NCBI RefSeq assembly: GCF_004328625.1
Contig: NZ_CP032229.1
Coordinates: forward strand, 62,001 to 126,000
Source of the DNA: Streptomyces seoulensis
GTDB lineage: Bacteria > Actinomycetota > Actinomycetes > Streptomycetales > Streptomycetaceae
Direction of reading: 5' to 3'
Length of the DNA: 64,000 bases
In this document: positions 35,246 through 44,116 of the stretch, piece after piece
How positions within the stretch are numbered: position 1 is the first letter of the stretch
Layout: the number at the start of each line of letters is the position of its first letter
Position numbers and translations under genes: made by a program
The notes under the pieces: model-generated
The model's input: the letters and a program-made list of their open reading frames with translations, nothing else
Database searches by the model: none
What the model was told of the DNA's origin: nothing

Positions 35246-36929
35246 GCCCGTTACCGAGGCGCGGGCACGCGAGAGGGGTACGACCGGTCCCCCGCTCCGG
35301 TCGTACCCCCGCTGGACTGCCGAACTTAACCGCAGGGCCCGGCGCCGGCCATCGCAGCGGTGCCCGGTCGGTGCCGCTGAGCACGCACCCGTGCACGGGT
35401 GCGTCCGCTTGGTCCCCGTTCGCGTCCGCCCCGGGGGCCGCGAGGGTTCCGTCGGCGAGATGGGCGAGGACCACCTCGTAGAGGTCGCTGCCGCCCGCGA
35501 GGAGCTGGCGTTCCAGGACGGGCTCGGCGGCGCGGACGTGTTCGCGGACCGTCTGGGCGTGCACGCCCCGCTGTCTCGCGGCGCGTTCGGCGTTGGCGCC
35601 GGCCGCGATCCAGGCACTCAGGGTGGCGCGCAGGTCGCGCCCGTCGCCGTCCAGCCGGCCGAGCAGGTCGCGGGCCCAGTCGCGCAGCGCGGCGGAGTCC
35701 AGCAGGTCGGTGAAGCGGAGCCCGGTGTGCGCGGGCAGGGTGGTGGCCGGGTCGTACGGGCCGTGCGCCGCCTCGGTGAGCAGGGCGAGGCGGACGGCGG
35801 TGCGGGTGGTGAGGTCGGTCAGGTCGGTGCCGAGCAAGGTCTGGAGCCGGTCCATGCGGGCGCGGACCGTGTTGCGGCTGACCCCGAGCACCTTGGCGGC
35901 GCTGACCGCGGTGAAGTCCAGGCCCAGCCGGGTGGTGGCCAGCAGCTCGGCGCGGGTGTGGTGGGGCAGGGTGTCCAGCGGGCGCAGCGTCCGGGCGGAC
36001 CAGACGCGCAGGGCGGCCGGGTCCAGCAGGCGTTCGGGGTGGGTGCGTTCGGCGTACACGGCGCAGCGGCGGGGGCTGAACCGGGCGACGGCGAGGGCAC
36101 TGACGGCCTGTCCGTAGGCGGTGGCGGTCCGGGCGAGGCGCTGGTGGAGGCTGCCGCCGAGGTAGGTGCCGGGGCGGTCGGCGACGAGGGCGCGCAGCCG
36201 TTCCCCCGGTGCCGGGGCGGGGCTGACGACGATGACATGGCCGTCCACGGCGGGGCAGCGTACGACCAGTGCGCTGCCCTCGGTGACGTCGGCGCACTCC
36301 TCGGCCAGGGCGTCGCGTCCGGCGGGCGAGCCCTCGACGACGTAGACGCGGGCGGTGTCCCGTTCGAGCAGGCCGGGCCAGAGTCCTGCGGCGACACGGC
36401 GGGCGGAGACCACGTCCTCCACCATGAGCAGTTGCAGGATGGCGAGGCGCAGGTCGGCCGAGGCGCGGCCCAACCGGCGCGCGGAGCGGGTGAGTTCACC
36501 CTCTCTGAGCAGCAGGCCGAGGACTCCGGCGGTGCGGTGGACGATCTCGGCGGCGCGCCGGTCGAAGGGTCCGGGCCGGGCCACGGTGAGCACGGCCCCG
36601 GCCGCGCGACCCGGCCCGGGGTGGCGGATGCCGACCAGCTGGACATGGCGTCCGCCGTCCTCCAAGGCGGCGGCGGAGATCTGTCCCGTGGCCACGTCGG
36701 CGCGGACGACCGGATCGGCGGGGAGGCGGTCACCGGCGAGGAGCCGGCCGTCGGCGTCCTCCAGGCCCACGGTGGCGTGGACGGTGCGGGCGAGCCAGGC
36801 GATGATCCGGCGCGGGTGCCGTACGGCGGGCCGCAACTGGTCGAGCAGTTCTTCCGCCCAGGTGGCGGCGGTGTCGTAGGGCGGTGGGGCGTGGGTGCCC
36901 TCGCCGGCTCGGGCGGCCACGTGGTGCAC
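35181..36929 (-). CDS. PucR-like helix-turn-helix regulator with an unusual C-terminal extension
   Basis: 582 residues. Residues about 20-140 form a GAF-like sensory region. A PucR-type helix-turn-helix, LDFTAVSAAKVLGVSRNTVRARM, lies in the middle, and a second similar motif (ERAARQRGVHAQTVREHVRAAE) near 500. The last 80 residues are Arg/Pro-rich without recognisable fold, and the frame passes through the strong hairpin at 35275-35309 and 65 bases into the convergent hydrolase gene. In a neighbouring frame a stop occurs at about 35326, so a frameshift is possible. The start GTG has no strong ribosome site. Confidence 0.75.
   Translation of the reverse strand: MHHVAARAGEGTHAPPPYDTAATWAEELLDQLRPAVRHPRRIIAWLARTVHATVGLEDADGRLLAGDRLPADPVVRADVATGQISAAALEDGGRHVQLVGIRHPGPGRAAGAVLTVARPGPFDRRAAEIVHRTAGVLGLLLREGELTRSARRLGRASADLRLAILQLLMVEDVVSARRVAAGLWPGLLERDTARVYVVEGSPAGRDALAEECADVTEGSALVVRCPAVDGHVIVVSPAPAPGERLRALVADRPGTYLGGSLHQRLARTATAYGQAVSALAVARFSPRRCAVYAERTHPERLLDPAALRVWSARTLRPLDTLPHHTRAELLATTRLGLDFTAVSAAKVLGVSRNTVRARMDRLQTLLGTDLTDLTTRTAVRLALLTEAAHGPYDPATTLPAHTGLRFTDLLDSAALRDWARDLLGRLDGDGRDLRATLSAWIAAGANAERAARQRGVHAQTVREHVRAAEPVLERQLLAGGSDLYEVVLAHLADGTLAAPGADANGDQADAPVHGCVLSGTDRAPLRWPAPGPAVKFGSPAGVRPERGTGRTPLACPRLGNGLSAARRSAPAVRRRCRGRSPW
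35275..35309. terminator. Terminator hairpin after the serine hydrolase gene
   Basis: Perfect 13-bp stem GGGGTACGACCGG / CCGGTCGTACCCC with a 9-base loop. It is in the predicted tail of the convergent PucR-like gene. Confidence 0.8.
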
Positions 36930-37013
36930 CTCGTCCCCGTCTCGGCCTCGGCGTCCGGCGGCCGACGTTACCCGACGCCTCCGCCGAGCGTCCCTCGGTG
37001 AAGACGGGCAGAG

Positions 37014-37052
37014 CTCCGCCGGTGGCCTGGGGGGCGTTGGCCACCGGCGGAG
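37014..37052. promoter_or_regulatory. Hairpin between divergent PucR-like and YciO genes
   Basis: Perfect 14-bp inverted repeat CTCCGCCGGTGGCC / GGCCACCGGCGGAG with an 11-base spacer. Both neighbouring genes are transcribed away from it, so it is not an ordinary terminator. It lies 85 to 125 bases upstream of the PucR-like start and may be an operator or part of a leader. Confidence 0.5.
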
Positions 37053-37168
37053 ACGGCGGGGCCCGGAGCTGGGGGGAGTGCTCCGGGTGCCTCGGTGTGC
37101 GGGTGCCCCGGTTCTCCCGTCCTACGCCCGGCCGGGTGGGGGTGCGCGAGTGACGGACGGTGACGGCT

Positions 37169-37183
37169 TAAGCTCGGCGGATG
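37169..37183 (+). promoter_or_regulatory. Leaderless-type -10 element for the YciO gene
   Basis: TAAGCT is followed by 6 bases and the ATG; no ribosome site is visible. Confidence 0.5.
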
Positions 37184-37801
37184 GCCAAGTACTTCGACGT
37201 GCACCCCGACAACCCGCAGCCCCGCGCCGTGGCGCAGATCGCGGACGCGGTCCGGTCGGGGTCGCTGATCGCATACCCCACGGACTCGTGCTACGCGCTC
37301 GGCTGCAAGCTGGGCAGCAAGGACGGCATGGAGCGCATCCGTGCCATCCGGAAGCTGGACGACCGGCACCACTTCACGCTGATGTGCCAGAACTTCGCGC
37401 AGCTCGGCCAGTTCGTGCGCATCGACAACGACGTGTTCCGCGCGGTGAAGGCGGCGACGCCCGGCAGTTACACCTTCATCCTGCCGGCCACCCGCGAGGT
37501 GCCGCGCATGCTGCTGCACCCGAAGAAGAAGACCGTGGGCGTGCGCATCCCCGACCATGTGGCGACCCAGGCGCTGCTGGCCGAGCTGGGCGAGCCGCTG
37601 GTGTCCAGCACGCTGCTGCTCCCGGACGAGGAGGAGCCGCTGACCCAGGGCTGGGAGATCAAGGACCGCCTCGACCACGTGGTGGACGCGGTGGTGGACT
37701 CCGGCGAGTGCGGCACGGAGCCGACCACGGTGGTGGACTTCTCCAGCGGCGAGGCGGAGATCGTACGGGTGGGCGCGGGCGACCCCGCGCGGTTCGAGTA
37801 G
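37181..37801 (+). CDS. YciO/Sua5/TsaC family protein
   Basis: 206 residues. The YrdC fold is shown by GSLIAYPTDSCYALGC, the lysine-rich KKKTVGVRIPDH, and SSTLLL. TsaC/Sua5 make threonylcarbamoyl-adenylate for tRNA t6A; the YciO subgroup has the same fold, and its members appear to have weaker or different activity. This length and its sequence suit YciO. The gene has no upstream ribosome site and is probably leaderless. Confidence 0.88.
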   Translation: MAKYFDVHPDNPQPRAVAQIADAVRSGSLIAYPTDSCYALGCKLGSKDGMERIRAIRKLDDRHHFTLMCQNFAQLGQFVRIDNDVFRAVKAATPGSYTFILPATREVPRMLLHPKKKTVGVRIPDHVATQALLAELGEPLVSSTLLLPDEEEPLTQGWEIKDRLDHVVDAVVDSGECGTEPTTVVDFSSGEAEIVRVGAGDPARFE

Positions 37802-37841
37802 CCCCGGACCGACCCCGACCGACCAAGAGCGACCAGGAAGC

Positions 37842-38606
37842 ATGCCGATCATGACCGACGTACAGGGAACGACCGTCACCATCCCCACGCGGGACGGCGA
37901 CGCCGACGCCTATCTGACCCACCCGGCCGACGGACGGCCGTACCCCGGCGTCCTCTTCTACCAGGACGCCTACGGGCTGCGGCCCTGGCTGAACGGGATG
38001 GCCGACCGGCTGGCCGCCGAGGGGTACACCGTGCTGGTGCCCAATGTGTTCTACCGGCAGGGCACGGCCCCGGTGGTGGACCTGCCCGAGTTCATCGACC
38101 CCGAGGCCGACCCGACGATCTGGGAGCGGCTCGGCCCGCTGCTGCACTCGCTGACGCCCGAGCAGGCGGAGGTGGACGCGGACGCCTTCCTGGGCTGGCT
38201 GGAGGAGTCCCCGCTGGTCGCGGCCGGGCCGGTGGCGGTGACCGGGTACTGCATGGGCGCCCGGCTGGCGCTGCGTGTGGCGGCCACGCACCCCGAGCAG
38301 GTGGCGGCGGCCGCCGGCTTCCACGGCGGCAACCTGGCCACCGAGGCCCCGGACAGCCCGCACCTGGGCGCCGGCCGCATCACGGCCGAGCTGTACTTCG
38401 GCCACGCCGACCAGGACTCCTCGATGCCCGAGGAGCAGATGCGCCGGCTGGACGACGCGCTCACGGCCGCCGGGGTGCGCCACACCAGCGAGGTCTACGA
38501 GGGCGCCCCGCACGGCTACACCCAGAAGGACACCCCGTCCTACGACGCGGCGGCCGATGAACGTCACTGGGCGGCGCTCGACTCCCTTCTGCGGCGCACC
38601 TTCTGA
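37842..38606 (+). CDS. Dienelactone hydrolase family protein
   Basis: 254 residues, alpha/beta-hydrolase fold. The nucleophile is a cysteine in VTGYCMGARLAL, typical of the DLH family. The acid is in YFGHADQDSSMP and the histidine in EGAPHGYTQ. It is cytoplasmic, with no signal peptide. The family hydrolyses cyclic esters from ring cleavage and various other esters; the true substrate is unknown. It stands alone after YciO with an AGGAAG site. Confidence 0.87.
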   Translation: MPIMTDVQGTTVTIPTRDGDADAYLTHPADGRPYPGVLFYQDAYGLRPWLNGMADRLAAEGYTVLVPNVFYRQGTAPVVDLPEFIDPEADPTIWERLGPLLHSLTPEQAEVDADAFLGWLEESPLVAAGPVAVTGYCMGARLALRVAATHPEQVAAAAGFHGGNLATEAPDSPHLGAGRITAELYFGHADQDSSMPEEQMRRLDDALTAAGVRHTSEVYEGAPHGYTQKDTPSYDAAADERHWAALDSLLRRTF

Positions 38607-38644
38607 CGCTCGCTCACGTCACGGAACGTGTTCGGTTCAACTGA

Positions 38645-38650
38645 TTGACA
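38645..38650 (+). promoter_or_regulatory. Candidate -35 box of the second GH64 gene
   Basis: TTGACA. A -10 match (CACTCT or ACTCTG) 17-18 bases later is weak but would overlap the palindrome, so the promoter and operator share bases. Confidence 0.35.
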
Positions 38651-38672
38651 CGTCCGTGACACACAAGCACTC

Positions 38673-38686
38673 TGAGAGCGCTCTCA
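38673..38686. promoter_or_regulatory. LacI-family (CebR-like) operator upstream of GH64
   Basis: TGAGAGCGCTCTCA, identical to the site at 12824-12837. It lies 56 bases before the GH64 start and next to a -35-like TTGACA. The shared site implies that both glucanase loci belong to one regulon. Confidence 0.78.
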
Positions 38687-38741
38687 AAAAGGTACGGACC
38701 AGTATCCGTGCCGCCCCGAACCCCCACACGGAGGTGGAGAG

Positions 38742-39938
38742 TTGACTCGAAGAATCGCTCGCTCCGCGCTGTCGGCCACGGCCACGGCCGCCCTGGTCGG
38801 CTCGGTGCTGACGTTCGGCGCCGCCGGCCAGGCAAGTGCCGCCGTGCCGGACACGATCCCGCTCCAGATCACCAACAACTCGGGCCGCTCCGAGCCGGTG
38901 TACATCTACGACCTCGGCACCCAGCTGTCCTCCGGGCGGCAGGGCTGGGCCGACTCGGGCGGGACCTTCCACGCCTGGCCGGCCGGCGGCAACCCGCCGA
39001 CCCCGGCACCGGACGCGTCCATCGCCGGGCCAGGTCCGGGCCAGTCGACGACGATCCGGATACCGAAGTTCTCCGGCCGGATCTACTTCTCCTACGGCAA
39101 GAAGCTCGACTTCCGGCTCACCACCGGCGGTCTGGTGCAGCCGGCCGTGCAGAACCCCTCGGACCCGAACCGGGACATCCTGTTCAGCTGGTCCGAGTAC
39201 ACGCTGAACGACGCCGGGCTCTGGCTCAACAGCACCCAGGTCGACATGTTCTCGGCGCCCTACGCGGTCGGCGTCAAGCGCGGCAACGGCCAGGTCGCCA
39301 CCACCGGCCACCTGAAGTCGGGCGGCTACTCGGCCGTCATGAACTCGCTGAAGAGCAAGTCGGGCTGGTCGGGCCTGGTGCAGACCCGCTCGGACGGCAC
39401 CGTGCTGCGTGCCCTCTCCCCGCTGTACGGCGTGGAGACCGGGGCGCTGCCCTCCAGCGTGATGGACGACTACGTCAACCGGGTCTGGTCCAAGTACTCC
39501 TCGCAGACCCTGACCGTGACCCCGTTCACCGACCAGCCGAACACCAAGTACTTCGGCCGGGTGTCGGGCAACGTCATGAACTTCACCAACTCCTCCGGCG
39601 CGGTGGTGACCAGCTTCCAGAAGCCGGACGCCGCCAGCATCTTCGGCTGCCACAAGCTGCTGGACGCGCCCAACGACCAGGTGCGCGGCCCCATCTCCCG
39701 CACCCTGTGCGCCGGTTACAACCGCTCCACGCTGCTGAGCAACCCCAGCCAGCCGGTCAGCTCCGACGCCGGTTTCTACCAGGACGGGGTCACCAACCAG
39801 TACGCCAAGGCCATCCACGCGCAGATGGCCGACGGCAGGGCGTACGCCTTCGCCTTCGACGACGTCGGCAACCACGAATCGCTGGTCAACGACGGCAACC
39901 CGCAGCAGGCGTATCTCACGCTGGACCCGCTGAGCTGA
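38742..39938 (+). CDS. Secreted GH64 beta-1,3-glucanase (second copy)
   Basis: 398 residues. A Sec signal peptide covers about 1-34 (AAGQASAAV). The catalytic Glu/Asp pair is E152 (WSEYTLN) and D168 (QVDMFSAP), 16 residues apart as in the first copy, and FAFDDVG is near the end. TTG 38742 is the start, with GGAGG 7 bases upstream. The two GH64 proteins differ in signal type (Sec here, Tat-like in the other) and are clearly diverged, so they are not a recent duplication. A perfect hairpin follows. Confidence 0.9.
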   Translation: MTRRIARSALSATATAALVGSVLTFGAAGQASAAVPDTIPLQITNNSGRSEPVYIYDLGTQLSSGRQGWADSGGTFHAWPAGGNPPTPAPDASIAGPGPGQSTTIRIPKFSGRIYFSYGKKLDFRLTTGGLVQPAVQNPSDPNRDILFSWSEYTLNDAGLWLNSTQVDMFSAPYAVGVKRGNGQVATTGHLKSGGYSAVMNSLKSKSGWSGLVQTRSDGTVLRALSPLYGVETGALPSSVMDDYVNRVWSKYSSQTLTVTPFTDQPNTKYFGRVSGNVMNFTNSSGAVVTSFQKPDAASIFGCHKLLDAPNDQVRGPISRTLCAGYNRSTLLSNPSQPVSSDAGFYQDGVTNQYAKAIHAQMADGRAYAFAFDDVGNHESLVNDGNPQQAYLTLDPLS

Positions 39939-39949
39939 CGGGGAACGCG

Positions 39950-39982
39950 AAGGGTCCCGCACACACCGTGTGCGGGACCCTT
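39950..39982. terminator. Bidirectional terminator between GH64 and M4 protease
   Basis: Perfect 15-bp stem AAGGGTCCCGCACAC / GTGTGCGGGACCCTT with a 3-base loop and A/T runs at both outer ends, as expected for convergent genes. Confidence 0.88.
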
Positions 39983-40002
39983 GCCGTGCGGGGAGGTGCG
40001 GA

Positions 40003-42420
40003 TCAGCCCGTCGTCAGGGCGGTGTCGTCGACGACGAAGCTGGTCTGGAGCGAGGAGTCCTCGACCCCGGTGAACTTCAGGCTGACCGTCGAGCCCGCGA
40101 GCGAGGACAGGTCGATGGTCTTCTGGACGTACCCCGTGGCCTTGTTGAGGTTGGAGTAGGTCGCCAGGGTGGTCGAGCCGGCGGTGAGCGTCAGCTTGTC
40201 GTACTGGGTGCTGGTGGTGGTCTCCGCCGAGTCCACGTGGAGCCAGAAGGTCAGGGTCGCCTTGCAGCCCGCGGGGATCGCGACCGACTGGGCCAGGGTG
40301 TCGGTGTGCGTGGCTCCGTAGCCGTCCAGCCATGCCTTGTACGAACCGCCGTGACTGGCCTGGCCGCTGTCGGTGGTGATGACTCCGCTGCTCGCGGTCC
40401 AGCCGGTGTTGCCGGACTCGAAGCCGGGGTTGGCGAGCAGTTGGGTCGCCGAGCAGCCGCCGCCGGTGGCGCTGACCGTCCAGGTGAAGGCGGCCGTGCC
40501 GGTCTTGCCCGCGGAGTCGGTGACGGTGACCGTGGTGCTGGAGGAGCCCGCACCGGTCGGGGTGCCGGATATCAGGCCGGTGGAGGCGTTGATCGACAGC
40601 CCGGCCGGGAGTCCGGTGGCGCTGTAGCTGAGCGCGCCGCTGTTGGTGCTGCTGGCCTGGATCTGGAGGCTGACGGCCTTGCCCACCGTGGCGGACTGGT
40701 TGCCCGGGTTGGTGACGGTCACCCCGTTGGCCGGCGGGTTGATGTGGCTGCCGACGTTGATCCCGGCGAAGGCGTTGCCGACGGCCGCGTACTCGGCGGA
40801 GTTGGCGCCGTACAGCGCGGTGGCCGCGTTGAGGGCGGCGGTGCGGGCGGCGGCGTAGTTGGTGCTGGACGTCATGTACGTCGTCAGCGCCTTGTACCAG
40901 ATCTGGAGGGCCTTGTCCCGGCCGATGCCGGTGACCGCGACGCCGTCCGACGTCGGGCTGTTGTAGGTGACGCCGTTGATGACCTTGGTGCCGCTGCCCT
41001 CGGAGAGCAGGTAGAACATGTGGTTCGCCGGGCCCGAGGAGTAGTGCACGTCGAGGCCGCCGAGGCTGGAGGACCAACTGTCCTTGGACGCGCCGTCCTT
41101 GCTCGGCTTGTCCATGTAGCGCAGCGGGGTGCCGTCCCCGTTGATGTCGATCTTCTCGCCGATGAGGTAGTCACCGGGGTCGGTGGTGTTGTTCGCGTAG
41201 AACTCCACACCGGTGCCGAAGATGTCCGAGGTCGCCTCGTTCAACCCGCCGGATTCCCCGGTGTAGTTGAGTCCGGCGGTGTTGGAGGTGACGCCGTGGC
41301 TCATCTCGTGCCCGGCCACGTCCAGCGAGGTCAGCGGGTCGTTGTTGCCCGTGCCGTCGCCGTAGGTCATGCAGAAGCAGGAGTCGTCCCAGAACGCGTT
41401 CACGTACGCGTTGCCGTAGTGCGCGCGGGAGTAGGCGCCGACGCCGTCGTTCTTGATGCCGCTGCGGCCGAACGTGTTCTTGTAGAAGTCCCAGGTCTCC
41501 TGGGCTCCGTAGGCCGCGTCCGCGCCGGCCGTGGCCGCGTTGGACGTGGTGCCGTTGCCCCAGGTGTCGTTGGTCTGGGAGAACAGCGTGCCGGTGCCGG
41601 AGGTGCCGTGGTTCAGGTTGTACGTCTTGTGGCCGCCGCGCGTGCTGTCGGTGAGGGTGTAGTTGGACCCCGACTGCGCGGTGGTCAGGCTGACCTGGCC
41701 GCTGTACTGGGTGTTGCCGATACCGGTCTGGATCGCCTGGTAGCGGTACAGCTCCTTGCCGGTGGTGGCGTCGGTGACGACGTGCAGCTTGCTCGGGGTG
41801 CCGTCGTCCTGGAAGCCGCCGATCACGGACTCCCAGGCCAGCGTCGGCGTGCCGGAGCCGGCCCAGATCACCTTGCGCGCGCTGTCGGCGGCGGGCTTCT
41901 CGGCCTTGAGGGCCTTGGCCGTCCTGAGCGCCGTGGACTGCGCGGCGGACTTGGAGACGGACGCCGTGATGGAGGCGACCTTGATGGTCCGCTTGCTGTT
42001 GAAGGTGGTGCTCACCGTGCCCTTGGCCAGCGAGGCGGGCGGGGTGTGCACCACGAGGTCGCCGCCGAGGACCGGCAGGCCCGCGTAGGTGCGCTCGTAA
42101 CGGGTGTGCACGGTGCCGTCGTTGTCCTTGACGACGTCCCGGACGACCAGCTTCTCCTTGGCGCCGAGGCCGAGGGAGCGGGCGGTGTCGTCGGTGCCCT
42201 GCTTGGCGGTCTTGAGCAGCGCCGCGTGCTGGGCGGGGCTGAGCCGGGCCTCCAGGGCGCCGGTGCGCAGCGGGGCGTGGGGGGCGGCGGGCCGGGCGGC
42301 CGCGGGGGTCGCCTGGACGGCCACGGCGAGGAGCGCCGCCGTGGACAGCAGGGCGGCTCCGACCGTGGCTCCCTTGCGGGAACCCTTGAGAGAAAGGGAT
42401 CTGTGGGGAAGGCGTCTCAC
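40003..42420 (-). CDS. Secreted M4 family (thermolysin-type) metalloprotease with C-terminal accessory domains
   Basis: 805 residues. Order: signal peptide, FTP/PepSY pro-region (about 45-230), M4 catalytic domain with zinc ligands H371-E-M-S-H375 and E395 (GGLNEATSD), M4 C-terminal helical domain, an Ig-like domain with LPAGLSINASTGLISGTP (putative Ig/He_PIG), and a C-terminal beta-sandwich beginning LLANPGFESG that resembles carbohydrate- or protein-binding modules. GTG 42420 is chosen because AGGAGGAG precedes it. It is a secreted neutral protease, self-processed by removal of the pro-region. Confidence 0.95.
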   Translation of the reverse strand: MRRLPHRSLSLKGSRKGATVGAALLSTAALLAVAVQATPAAARPAAPHAPLRTGALEARLSPAQHAALLKTAKQGTDDTARSLGLGAKEKLVVRDVVKDNDGTVHTRYERTYAGLPVLGGDLVVHTPPASLAKGTVSTTFNSKRTIKVASITASVSKSAAQSTALRTAKALKAEKPAADSARKVIWAGSGTPTLAWESVIGGFQDDGTPSKLHVVTDATTGKELYRYQAIQTGIGNTQYSGQVSLTTAQSGSNYTLTDSTRGGHKTYNLNHGTSGTGTLFSQTNDTWGNGTTSNAATAGADAAYGAQETWDFYKNTFGRSGIKNDGVGAYSRAHYGNAYVNAFWDDSCFCMTYGDGTGNNDPLTSLDVAGHEMSHGVTSNTAGLNYTGESGGLNEATSDIFGTGVEFYANNTTDPGDYLIGEKIDINGDGTPLRYMDKPSKDGASKDSWSSSLGGLDVHYSSGPANHMFYLLSEGSGTKVINGVTYNSPTSDGVAVTGIGRDKALQIWYKALTTYMTSSTNYAAARTAALNAATALYGANSAEYAAVGNAFAGINVGSHINPPANGVTVTNPGNQSATVGKAVSLQIQASSTNSGALSYSATGLPAGLSINASTGLISGTPTGAGSSSTTVTVTDSAGKTGTAAFTWTVSATGGGCSATQLLANPGFESGNTGWTASSGVITTDSGQASHGGSYKAWLDGYGATHTDTLAQSVAIPAGCKATLTFWLHVDSAETTTSTQYDKLTLTAGSTTLATYSNLNKATGYVQKTIDLSSLAGSTVSLKFTGVEDSSLQTSFVVDDTALTTG

Positions 42421-42751
42421 TCGTACTCCTCCTGTGAAGGGAGTGGGGAGGATGCGCGTACGGGGCGAGAATGGCACCTTGACTAGGTCATGTCACCAAG
42501 CGCCGGGGCAAGCGAGGGTTTTCCCTAGGGGAGCGCCCGGGTTCCGGTGATTCAATTCGACCTCAAACCTCGCTGTGTAAAACCTTTTTGACAACCGGAC
42601 AAAGAAATTGCCATGACCGTCCGCATTCCGGAGCGTCTGTTTTTCCGAGCGAATCCTCGCGGGGTACCCCGTCTCCTCCCTGAGACGGACCCCCGAGAAC
42701 CCACCTGAGAGGGGACGACCGCGCCCCCGCCCTCCGCCTACCGTCTCTCCC
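42421..42751. other. Intergenic region between divergent protease and histidine kinase genes
   Basis: 331 bases with no gene. An AT-rich stretch at 42550-42620 likely holds the protease promoter. A small hairpin, CCGTCTC / GAGACGG at 42669-42688, could be a regulator site. TACCGT (42739-42744) is 7 bases before the kinase GTG and looks like a leaderless -10. Confidence 0.4.
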
Positions 42752-44116
42752 GTGACCGATACGACGCACACCCAGCCGATACCGCCGGGCCGGACCGCGC
42801 GGGAGCGCAGCCCCGAGTTCCGGTTCGCCGTGGACGCCCTGCGCGGGCTGTGGCAGGACCTGTTCCACGACGCCTTCGCCTACCGCCCGCTGCCGCCCAC
42901 CGAACCCGGCGGCCGCTTCACCCGGAGCGGCTCCGCGCGCATGCGGGAGTACGGGGCCTGGGCGCCGCACGCGGCGGTGATCGCCCTCGCGGGGCTGTCG
43001 GTGTTCGTCACTCTGGTGAGCACCTGGAACGGCGGCCCGTTCGGCCTGCTGTGCGCGCTGCTGGTCGGGGCGCCGGTGGTGCTGACCCTGTCGCGTCCGG
43101 TCGGGGCCTTCTGGATCGCCCTGGCGGCGAACACCGTGGCCCTGTTCCTCGACGGGGGTGATGCGGGCGAGTCCCCCTGGCTGCCCGGCGCCTTCCTCGC
43201 GCACCTGGCCGTGGTGACGCTCGTCGCGATGCGCACCCGTCCCCGGACGGCCTCCTGGATGTGGCTGCTGACCGCGGTCTACGGGTTCTCCGCCTACGGT
43301 CTGTTCGACCGGAGCGACTACTACGGCCACACGTCCGATCTGGGGCCGATGCTGTTCCTCACCGGCGTGGCCCTGCTGATCGTCTCGGTCCGGCAGACCC
43401 TGGGGCAGGCCCGGCGCGAGGTGAGCGTCCACCGGACCGTCACCGCGCACGAGCGTTCGCAGCGCACCCTGCTGGAGGAGCGCACCACCATCGCCCGCGA
43501 GCTGCACGACGTGGTCGCCCACCACATGTCGGTGGTCGCCATCCAGGCGGAGGCCGCCCCCTACCGGGTGGAGAACCCGCCGCCGGAGCTGGAGAAGGCC
43601 TTCGCCATCATCCGGGAGAACGCGGTGGCGGCGCTGACCGAACTGCGCCGGGTCCTGGGTGTGGTCCGCGCACAGGACTACGAGGCACCGGACGCCCCCC
43701 AGCCCACTCTCGCGGATCTGGACGCCCTGCTCGCCAACGTGCGGGACGCCGGGCTCGACGTCACCAGGACGGTGACCGGCGCGGTGCGCGAACTCCCGCA
43801 GGGCGTCGAGCTGTCGGCGTACCGGATCGTGCAGGAGGCGCTCAGCAACACCCTGCGGCACGCGCCGGGCGCGGACGCCAGGGTGGAGATCGGATACGTG
43901 CTCGGCAGTCTGGGCCTGCGCGTGGTCAACGGGGCGCCGCCCGCGCCGAGTCTGATCAAGCCCTCCCCCGGCGCCGGGCACGGCATCACGGGCATGCGGG
44001 AACGCGTCTCGATGCTGAACGGCGAGATGACGGCGGCCCCGACGGCCGAGGGCGGCTACGAGGTGGCCGTCTTCCTGCCGGTCCCGGCGGCTTCCCCGGC
44101 CGAGGGCGACGCATGA
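42752..44116 (+). CDS. Sensor histidine kinase (NarL-type, HisKA_3)
   Basis: 454 residues. Four or five membrane segments occupy about 65-230. The dimerisation helix carries the phospho-acceptor H252 in ARELHDVVAHHMSVVA. The ATPase domain has the N-box QEALSNTLRHAPGA and G-box GAGHGITGMRERV. The ligand is unknown. GTG has no ribosome site but a -10-like TACCGT 7 bases upstream. The stop overlaps the response regulator start (ATGA). Confidence 0.93.
   Translation: MTDTTHTQPIPPGRTARERSPEFRFAVDALRGLWQDLFHDAFAYRPLPPTEPGGRFTRSGSARMREYGAWAPHAAVIALAGLSVFVTLVSTWNGGPFGLLCALLVGAPVVLTLSRPVGAFWIALAANTVALFLDGGDAGESPWLPGAFLAHLAVVTLVAMRTRPRTASWMWLLTAVYGFSAYGLFDRSDYYGHTSDLGPMLFLTGVALLIVSVRQTLGQARREVSVHRTVTAHERSQRTLLEERTTIARELHDVVAHHMSVVAIQAEAAPYRVENPPPELEKAFAIIRENAVAALTELRRVLGVVRAQDYEAPDAPQPTLADLDALLANVRDAGLDVTRTVTGAVRELPQGVELSAYRIVQEALSNTLRHAPGADARVEIGYVLGSLGLRVVNGAPPAPSLIKPSPGAGHGITGMRERVSMLNGEMTAAPTAEGGYEVAVFLPVPAASPAEGDA

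Noticed and set aside
42669..42688. Small hairpin upstream of the histidine kinase, considered as a response-regulator site
   Set aside because: A 7-bp stem alone is too common in GC-rich DNA to claim a regulator site.
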